Below are positions 15,437 through 20,392 of a DNA stretch of 20,392 bases, in pieces. Both the position numbers and the translations under genes were made by a program. Source of the stretch: an uncultured Collinsella sp. (GTDB lineage: Bacteria > Actinomycetota > Coriobacteriia > Coriobacteriales > Coriobacteriaceae); assembly GCA_934617135.1 (NCBI GenBank), contig CAKTUC010000019.1, positions 1 to 20,392 of the forward strand, given 5' to 3'. Within the stretch, counting starts at the first letter, position 1. Every line of letters begins with the position of its first letter. The notes under the pieces are model-generated. The model was not told the origin of the DNA. It ran no database searches and was given only the letters and a program-made list of their open reading frames with translations.

Positions 15437-16102
15437 CCTCGGCGCATACCTTTGGCGCACGGCCCTGACCGCCGCCGTCAGATCGAACAACGTATCGAGC
15501 ACCGCCTCGCAGTCATCCACCACGTCCTGCGGCAGCGGCACGATATCGGGGACGGCAAAGACATGGCAGCCGGCCGTGATACCCGAGACGCAGCCGTTGC
15601 GAGAGTCCTCGACCACGGCGCATTCCTCGGGGGCAAAGCCCGCGCGCTCGCAGGCGAGCAGGTAGATCTCGGGGTCGGGCTTGCCGTATGCGACGTCCTC
15701 GCCGAAGGTCACCGTTTCAAACTTGTCAAAGAGGCCGACCGTCTTAAGGTTGCGCTCGGCCGCAACGCGGCGCGACGACGTCGCAAGGCCCACGTGATAG
15801 CCCGCAGCCAGCAGCTCGTCTATGCACTCGGCAGCGCCGGCCTTAAGCTCCAAGTCGGTCTTGGCTATCTCGTTGTGAAGCTCAATGTTGCGGGCATAGA
15901 GCGCCTCGACGGTTTCGCCCTTGCCGTAATGCGCCTCCAGGATGTCCTTGACATCGGCCATCGAACGGCCGATAAACTGATGGGTCAGCGCATCATCAAT
16001 CGCGATCCCCAGCTCGGCAGCGCCCGCCTTCCACGCCCTCATGTCCAAACGTTCGGTATCGATCAGCGTTCCGTCCATGTCAAAAATAACAGCCTTGATC
16101 AT
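15410..16102 (-). CDS. HAD-superfamily sugar-phosphatase/phosphomutase-like, copy 2
   Basis: A 230-residue paralogue of the protein at 13714-14364, with all HAD motifs intact (Asp8, Asp10, ATSSR, GKPDP, VVEDSRNG). It is 14 residues longer at the C-terminus (RQRYAPRSYAVCKTT region). The position of the first copy's TAG stop is CAA here, so translation continues into the inverted repeat next to larE. AAGGGG 5 nt before ATG 16102 supports the start; the frame is open for 39 more codons but they lie in the promoter. Cap residues 47-83 differ strongly from copy 1, suggesting a different substrate. The region upstream is duplicated too, so both copies may share regulation. Confidence 0.92.
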   Translation of the reverse strand: MIKAVIFDMDGTLIDTERLDMRAWKAGAAELGIAIDDALTHQFIGRSMADVKDILEAHYGKGETVEALYARNIELHNEIAKTDLELKAGAAECIDELLAAGYHVGLATSSRRVAAERNLKTVGLFDKFETVTFGEDVAYGKPDPEIYLLACERAGFAPEECAVVEDSRNGCVSGITAGCHVFAVPDIVPLPQDVVDDCEAVLDTLFDLTAAVRAVRQRYAPRSYAVCKTT

Positions 16103-16206
16103 ATCGACCCCTTCATCGGCCTGCGTTGCCGCAAATCTACTGCTCGTCACAAACTTGTATATAACGTATATATCATATCGTTCTTTCGTTATATAGACAG
16201 AAGCCT
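15455..16206. repeat. Direct duplication unit, copy 2 (HAD gene plus promoter)
   Basis: Second member of the direct repeat described at 13717-14466. With larE between the copies, recombination between them would delete larE and one HAD gene, or amplify the 1.74-kb unit. Confidence 0.85.
16157..16173. promoter_or_regulatory. GTATATA-ACG-TATATAT palindrome, copy 2
   Basis: As at 14419-14435, with the last base of the right arm changed (6 of 7 arm pairs kept). It lies 55 bp upstream of the second HAD gene, the same distance as copy 1. Confidence 0.5.
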
Positions 16207-16209
16207 TAT

Positions 16210-16261
16210 AACCTGCCAAAAAGGGAAAGGTTTATTTTGGCAGGTTTTATCTGGGGAAACG
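16210..16261. repeat. 52-bp dispersed repeat with AACCTGCC hairpin, copy 2, inverted
   Basis: Inverted relative of 10798-10849, about 92% identical by hand count. It starts the gene-free tract upstream of the second HAD gene. The AACCTGCCAAAA start is also seen at 8220-8231. Confidence 0.75.
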
Positions 16262-16294
16262 TCGCAAGAAGCTTATCTCTCCAAAAACGCGGCG

Positions 16295-16428
16295 CGTCTC
16301 TCTAACTTTAGAGAGACGAGTGCATTGTTTTAGAGAGACGTTTAGAGAGACACATCAAATCCGCTGGCAGATCGCCTGAAAACGCCTCTCTAACCGACTT
16401 CCGCTTTAGAGAGACGTTTAGAGAGACA
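16295..16428. repeat. TTTAGAGAGAC(G/A) repeat array
   Basis: Five 12-bp copies lie at 16307, 16329, 16341, 16405 and 16417. The first is the right arm of a perfect palindrome (CGTCTCTCTAA 16295-16305 with 16308-16318). Copies 2-3 and 4-5 form identical tandem pairs, one ending in G and the next in A, and 76 bp separate the pairs. Partial inverted copies (CTCTCTAA 16386, ATCTCTCC 16274 and 16435) flank them. This could be a multi-site protein target or a repeat family unit. No gene lies here. Confidence 0.7.
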
Positions 16429-16489
16429 GGCGCGATCTCTCCTAACCTTTGACTCCGCTCTTTAGGACTCGCGTATCCCAACCACCCCT

Positions 16490-16897
16490 AACTTGCGGTG
16501 GAATAGTTCCTGTTTTCCGACCTTTGCGGCAATTCAAGGACTCTTCCACCGCAACTTCCAGAATGATCATTTGAAGTCGGTTGCTTTTAACCTCAAAACG
16601 GACCGCTCGCCACGAAATGGCCCTATCTACTACGTTTAACCGATAACCCTCAACCATGTCGAATTTTGCAAAAACAAAACCGCAGGTAGATAGCTTACCG
16701 ATTTTCGGAAAACACGGCTATGGTCGGCCGCTGTGGGTCAAGCGTAGTAGATAGACCGTTTTTATGGCGCAGCACTAGCCCGGTCTTTTCGGAACGGTGT
16801 TTTGACCGCTTTGCCAGCCCAGTTGCTCAAGTAGTCAAAAAAGCCCCGTCCCAAATTAACTACCCTGGCCCCCTCAGGAACTATTCCACCGCAACTT
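16490..16897. repeat. MITE-like element with nested inverted repeats
   Basis: The ends are 23-bp inverted repeats with one mismatch (16490-16512 and 16875-16897; core GCGGTGGAATAGTTCC). Inside are CTATCTACTACG (16623-16634) and its complement (16743-16754), with similarity extending about 18 bp further outward. An extra TTCCACCGCAACTT is at 16544-16557. No convincing coding frame exists; the 71-codon and 64-codon frames inside look like chance. A non-autonomous mobile element or a stack of REP units fits best. The target-site duplication was not resolved. Confidence 0.5.
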
Positions 16898-16932
16898 TAT
16901 TTGGGACAAAGTAATCAGTGTTTGTCCCAAAT
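16848..16932. repeat. GTCCCAAAT inverted repeats
   Basis: A 12-bp perfect hairpin (16899-16910 with 16921-16932, loop 10 nt) adjoins a further GTCCCAAAT at 16848-16856 that can pair with the same left arm. The two alternative pairings exclude each other. The site overlaps the right edge of the MITE-like element and lies 82 bp before the nuclease start. Confidence 0.6.
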
Positions 16933-17013
16933 CTTAAGTATTTGTTCGATCGAATGACCTGCGATGGCACCTGCTAGACTGGTAGATTCCCAACCGTCTA
17001 GCCAGGAGCCTCC

Positions 17014-17985
17014 ATGTCGCGCAAGTCCGCCTATAAGCAAGTACTTTCCATCGGCACCGCCGTGGTGCTGGGGTTTGCGCTGTTTACAGGATCGCTCGAC
17101 GGCGCGCCCAAGCTGCTGTCGCCGCAAAGTGACGAGCAGGCGGCGGCTCTAGCCGAAAAGCAAAATGAAAGCCCTAGCCGCACCGACGACGAGGCGGACC
17201 TGGTCGCCCGACTCGAATCGGGAACGGCGAGCTCCGCGGACTCCGATGGCGGCGAGGACACCGGCGATGGCTCCGAGGCCACCACGACCGACGCCGCCGC
17301 GGACAGCTCCGCCACCCCCATCGACGAGGTCGAAAACCCCGACCTCGACCGCGCGCGCGGCGTATATCTCAGCAGCATTCCCGACTATGCGGGCAACCCC
17401 TATGTCGCCCTGCGCGCCGATAGCACGCACCCACTGGGCACGCCGTCGTTCACGCTCGACGAGTACGAACGAGCTACCGAAGAAGGCTGCTTTAAGAAGT
17501 TCTCCAAGCTCGATAGCCTGGGTCGCACCCGCAAGGCGCTCGCCTGCGTTGGGCCCGAATCGCTCGGCCAAGGTAAGCGCGGCGACATCTCGCGCATCCA
17601 CCCCGCCGGCTGGCACCAGCAGCGCTATGACTTTATTCCGGGCCAGAGCCTCTACAACCGCTGCCACCTCATCGCATGGTCGCTCTGCGGCGAAAACGCC
17701 AACCGCAAGAATCTGCTCACCGGCACACGCTATCTCAACGAGACGGGCATGCTTCCTTTTGAGGAGCAGATCCTCGACTATATTCGTGACACGGGCAACC
17801 ACGTGCTCTACCGCGTCACGCCCATGTACAACGAGGAGGAGCTTGTCTGCCGCGGCGTACGCCTGGAGGCGCAGTCAGTCGAGGACCATGGCAAGAGCCT
17901 CTGCTTCCACGTGTACTGCTATAACCTGCAGCCGCACGTGCAGATCGACTATGCCACCGGCCGTAATCAGACTTCGGGGGATTAG
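17014..17985 (+). CDS. Secreted DNA/RNA non-specific endonuclease
   Basis: A 323-residue exported nuclease of the EndA/NucA-like (beta-beta-alpha metal) family. Residues 1-28 form a signal peptide or membrane anchor. A long acidic, low-complexity linker (35-110) precedes the catalytic domain (about 115-310). The active-site motif is YNRCHLIAW (214-222), with His218 as the likely general base; the family's common form is DRGH. The following GENANRKNLLTGTRYLN (226-242) supplies the metal-binding Asn. AGGAG 5 nt upstream supports ATG 17014. It probably degrades extracellular DNA for nutrients or takes part in uptake. No competence genes are nearby, and it is transcribed alone. Confidence 0.9.
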   Translation: MSRKSAYKQVLSIGTAVVLGFALFTGSLDGAPKLLSPQSDEQAAALAEKQNESPSRTDDEADLVARLESGTASSADSDGGEDTGDGSEATTTDAAADSSATPIDEVENPDLDRARGVYLSSIPDYAGNPYVALRADSTHPLGTPSFTLDEYERATEEGCFKKFSKLDSLGRTRKALACVGPESLGQGKRGDISRIHPAGWHQQRYDFIPGQSLYNRCHLIAWSLCGENANRKNLLTGTRYLNETGMLPFEEQILDYIRDTGNHVLYRVTPMYNEEELVCRGVRLEAQSVEDHGKSLCFHVYCYNLQPHVQIDYATGRNQTSGD

Positions 17986-18016
17986 CGTCGACCACGCCGC
18001 CGCATCATCCCAAAGC

Positions 18017-18084
18017 AAAAATGATCCGTTTTCCTCCGTCGCATGCGGATCAAAAAGGGCCGCCCCGGTTACTCAGGGCGGCCC
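18017..18084 (-). terminator. Two tandem terminators after the EF-G-like gene
   Basis: On the minus strand the first stem GGGCCGCCC (18076-18084 with 18057-18065) is followed by five Ts. The second, TGATCCG (18046-18052 with 18022-18028), is also followed by five Ts. They start 36 bp after the EF-G-like stop. The nuclease gene converging from the left ends just beyond them. Confidence 0.85.
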
Positions 18085-18120
18085 ATTCGTCAGCACCTAT
18101 ACTTCAGGCAAGACCACACG

Positions 18121-20196
18121 CTACTTAGCGCGGCCCTCCTCATAGCGCTCGACCAGCTTGGCCTGAACGTCGTAGGGCACCTGCTCATAGCCGGCGGGCT
18201 TCATGGTAAAGTCGCCCGTGCCGCGCGTGATAGAGCGCAGGCGCGTCGAGTAATCCGTCAGCTCGGCGAGCGGAGCCTGGGCGATGACCACGGTGTCACC
18301 GCGTTCATCGGTCTCCATGCCCGTCACGCGACCGCGCGAGGCCGAGATGTCGCCCATCACGGCGCCGGCGTAGCTCTCGGGAATGGTCACAGTGATCTCT
18401 TCGATGGGCTCCAGCACCACCGGATCGGCATCGGCGCACGCCTTGCGCAGACCGATGCGAGCCGCTGCACGGAACGCCATCTCGTTGGAGTCGACGCTGT
18501 GATACGAACCGTCATACACCGCGACGCGAATGCCCGTGAGTGGATAGCCGGCGATAATGCCGTCCTTCATGGTCTCCTGGACGCCCTTGTCCACGGCGGG
18601 GATGAGCGAACGCGGAATGCGCCCGCCCACGACCTCGTCCACAAACTCATAGCCGTCGCTCGTGCCGTCGGGCCCAATGAGCGGCTCCACGCGCAGCCAG
18701 CAGTCGCCGTACTGGCCGGCGCCACCGGTCTGTTTCTTGTGACGGCCCTGAGCACTCGCCGTGCGGCGAATGGTCTCGCGATACGGAATACGGATCGGCA
18801 CGCTCTTGGCCGCAACCTTGGTGCGGTCCTCCAGACGGTTGAGCAGCACCGAAACCTGCGCCTCGCCTACCGCCGAGATGATGGTCTGACCGGTCTCCTC
18901 ATCGCGATCGATGCTCATGGTCGGATCGGCCTTGCATGCCTTTTCGATAAACGTGTAGAGCTTCTCTTCGTCGCCGCGGTTCTCGGCCTCGATGGCAATG
19001 CGGTACTGCGAGTTGGGGAACTTAAACGCCGCCGCCTCGACCTTGCCGGTAATGGAAAGCGTATCGCCCGTCTCGGCGGCCAGCTTGGGCGCCACGATAA
19101 TGTCGCCGGCGTAGGCGTGACCGACCTCGGTCATGTCGCGGCCGCACATCACATACAGGTGAGCCAGACGGTCGCTCTTGCGCGTGCGGGCGTTGACGAG
19201 CTCAAGGCCCGGCTCAAGCGTGCCCGTCAGCACCTTGATAAAGCTGATGCGACCCTGCTGCGGGTCGGCCAGTGTCTTAAACACAAACGCCACCGGGCGG
19301 TCGTCATCGCTCGAGATCTTGAGCGAATCGCCGTCGATGAGCGGCATCTCACCGTAGTCGGTCGGCGTCGGGAAGTACGTGGCGATGTCGTCCATCAGCG
19401 AGTTGACACCCTGCTCCTTAATACAATCGCCCGCAAAGACCGGCACAAAGATGCGCTCGGCGATTGCCTTGGACAACAAGCCCTCGAGCTCCTCCTGCGT
19501 CAGCGTCTCCTCGCCTTCCAGATACTTCATCATCAGCTCGTCGTCGGCCTCGGCCACCAGCTCGCACAGATGGTCGTGGGCCTCCTCGGCCTGGGCACGA
19601 TACTCCTCGGGAATCTCCGACTCAACAGCCTCGGCGCCGTTGCAGTGGCGCGCCTTCATGCGCACCAGGTCGATGATGCCGTCAAAGTCCTCGCCCTCGC
19701 CCCAGCCCAGGGTCACGGCGCCCAAACGCGTGCCAAAGCGCTCCTGCAGCAGCTCCATGGTGGTCGCAAAACTGGCCTCGGGACGCGACAGGCGGTTCAC
19801 GAACACCGCGCGCGCCAGGCGCAGGTCCTCGGCCGCATACCAAAGCTTGACGGTCGTCGGTTGCGGGCCAGCCTCGGCGTCGACCACAAACAGAGCCGTC
19901 TCGCAGACGCTCATCGCCGCGAAGGCGTCGCCGATAAAATCGGGGTAGCACGGGGCATCGAGCACGTTGATGCGGGCGCCCTTCCAGTCGATCGGCGCGA
20001 TGGTCGTCGAGATGGAAAACGCACGCTTGACCTCTTCGGGGTCGTAGTCGAGCGTGGGCTTGGTGCCGTCGTGGCCGCCCAGACGGGCGGTCTTGCCGGA
20101 AAGGTGGAGCATGGCCTCGGCGAGTGAAGTCTTGCCCACCCCGCCTTGGCCTACGAGCACCACGTTCCTTACGTTGCCGGTCTTGGGAGCACCCAT
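18121..20196 (-). CDS. Elongation factor G-like protein (EF-G2 type)
   Basis: A 691-residue EF-G homologue with all domains: G domain (about 8-270), beta-barrel II, and domains III, IV (GRHKKQTGGAGQYGDCWLRVEP region) and V (ending near VDVQAKLVERYEEG-like residues). The G domain departs from true EF-G: Walker A is GQGGVGKT (16-23), switch II reads DAPCYPDF (80-87) instead of DTPGHVDF, and the NKxD base motif is NRLSR (134-138). It therefore resembles the FusA2 or EF-G-like paralogues of Actinobacteria, whose role in translation is unsettled, and is unlikely to be the main translocase. The start ATG 20196 is fixed by AAGGAGG 6 nt upstream. It is monocistronic, with tandem terminators behind it. 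Confidence 0.9.
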   Translation of the reverse strand: MGAPKTGNVRNVVLVGQGGVGKTSLAEAMLHLSGKTARLGGHDGTKPTLDYDPEEVKRAFSISTTIAPIDWKGARINVLDAPCYPDFIGDAFAAMSVCETALFVVDAEAGPQPTTVKLWYAAEDLRLARAVFVNRLSRPEASFATTMELLQERFGTRLGAVTLGWGEGEDFDGIIDLVRMKARHCNGAEAVESEIPEEYRAQAEEAHDHLCELVAEADDELMMKYLEGEETLTQEELEGLLSKAIAERIFVPVFAGDCIKEQGVNSLMDDIATYFPTPTDYGEMPLIDGDSLKISSDDDRPVAFVFKTLADPQQGRISFIKVLTGTLEPGLELVNARTRKSDRLAHLYVMCGRDMTEVGHAYAGDIIVAPKLAAETGDTLSITGKVEAAAFKFPNSQYRIAIEAENRGDEEKLYTFIEKACKADPTMSIDRDEETGQTIISAVGEAQVSVLLNRLEDRTKVAAKSVPIRIPYRETIRRTASAQGRHKKQTGGAGQYGDCWLRVEPLIGPDGTSDGYEFVDEVVGGRIPRSLIPAVDKGVQETMKDGIIAGYPLTGIRVAVYDGSYHSVDSNEMAFRAAARIGLRKACADADPVVLEPIEEITVTIPESYAGAVMGDISASRGRVTGMETDERGDTVVIAQAPLAELTDYSTRLRSITRGTGDFTMKPAGYEQVPYDVQAKLVERYEEGRAK

Positions 20197-20392
20197 GATG
20201 ACCTCCTTGCAGGGTCGCGCGCAATGCGCGACGCCAACGGGGAGAGTTCGCAGTCGGTGCCGTCCCGGGAGCAGCATGGTCGGCAGCCGAGCCGACTCAC
20301 CCTCCAAATGTCCTATGCCACCACCCTACCCTTGCAGCCGCCTGTCCATGCATACCTTTCGGCACGCGTATGGATACGGGCGGCGAGAGGAG
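20197..20392 (-). promoter_or_regulatory. Leader of the EF-G-like gene
   Basis: 196 bp without a gene up to the window edge. A 7-bp hairpin (GTCGCGC 20214-20220 with GCGCGAC 20226-20232) lies 10 bp upstream of the AAGGAGG and could gate translation. A second small stem (GTCGGC/GCCGAC, about 20280-20297) lies further up. No clear promoter is visible. Confidence 0.35.

Noticed and set aside
16295..16428. CRISPR array
   Set aside because: Repeats are only 12 bp, irregularly spaced, partly tandem and partly inverted, with no cas gene.
16442..16657. 71-codon minus-strand frame in the repeat tract
   Set aside because: Lies across the MITE-like terminal repeat; no ribosome-binding site or family resemblance. 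The same applies to the 64-codon frame at 16720-16914.
18043..20127. Long plus-strand open frame (694 codons)
   Set aside because: Antisense shadow of the EF-G-like gene; composition is Leu/Gly/Arg/His-rich with no domain.

Overview
The window looks like a chromosomal segment from a high-GC Gram-positive of the Coriobacteriia, probably a gut Collinsella-type species. This rests on GC-rich codon use, a class B sortase with an LPXTG-like substrate, an LCP-family protein, an EF-G-like paralogue, and intergenic gaps full of palindromic repeats. The taxonomic call is inference, because no rRNA or other marker gene is present.

Left part (1-4745): an incomplete small gene runs off the left edge, followed by a nitroreductase on the plus strand. 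A minus-strand surface cluster comes next: a secreted protein ending in SPATG, a class B sortase, and an LCP-family protein starting 2 bp after the sortase stop. A strong terminator between substrate and sortase probably makes the substrate mRNA far more abundant than the sortase mRNA. A single-pass membrane protein of unknown function lies upstream.

Regulator and transport part (4830-8221): an NtrC-like regulator whose ATPase motifs have decayed, a YeiH-family putative exporter, and a divergent GntR/FCD regulator. A perfect 17-bp palindrome lies between the last two and is the natural operator candidate.

Cell-wall precursor and sugar-control part (8222-12073): glmS on the minus strand and a LacI-type regulator on the plus strand. 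The 558-bp gap between them holds a glmS promoter, a GTGGTAT-type inverted repeat and at least five hairpin repeats. A 145-bp element directly after the glmS stop is about 90% identical to one directly after the LCP stop, and three of its stems carry paired compensatory changes. This is the strongest candidate here for an undescribed element.

Right part (12074-20392): an AAA ATPase/DUF4143 protein behind an AT-rich promoter with twin palindromes; a larE-like PP-loop gene held between two direct copies of a HAD phosphatase gene; a roughly 910-bp gene-free tract packed with inverted repeats; a secreted DNA/RNA non-specific nuclease; and an EF-G-like protein with altered GTPase motifs, followed by two tandem terminators. 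No rRNA, tRNA, CRISPR array, transposase or phage gene was seen.
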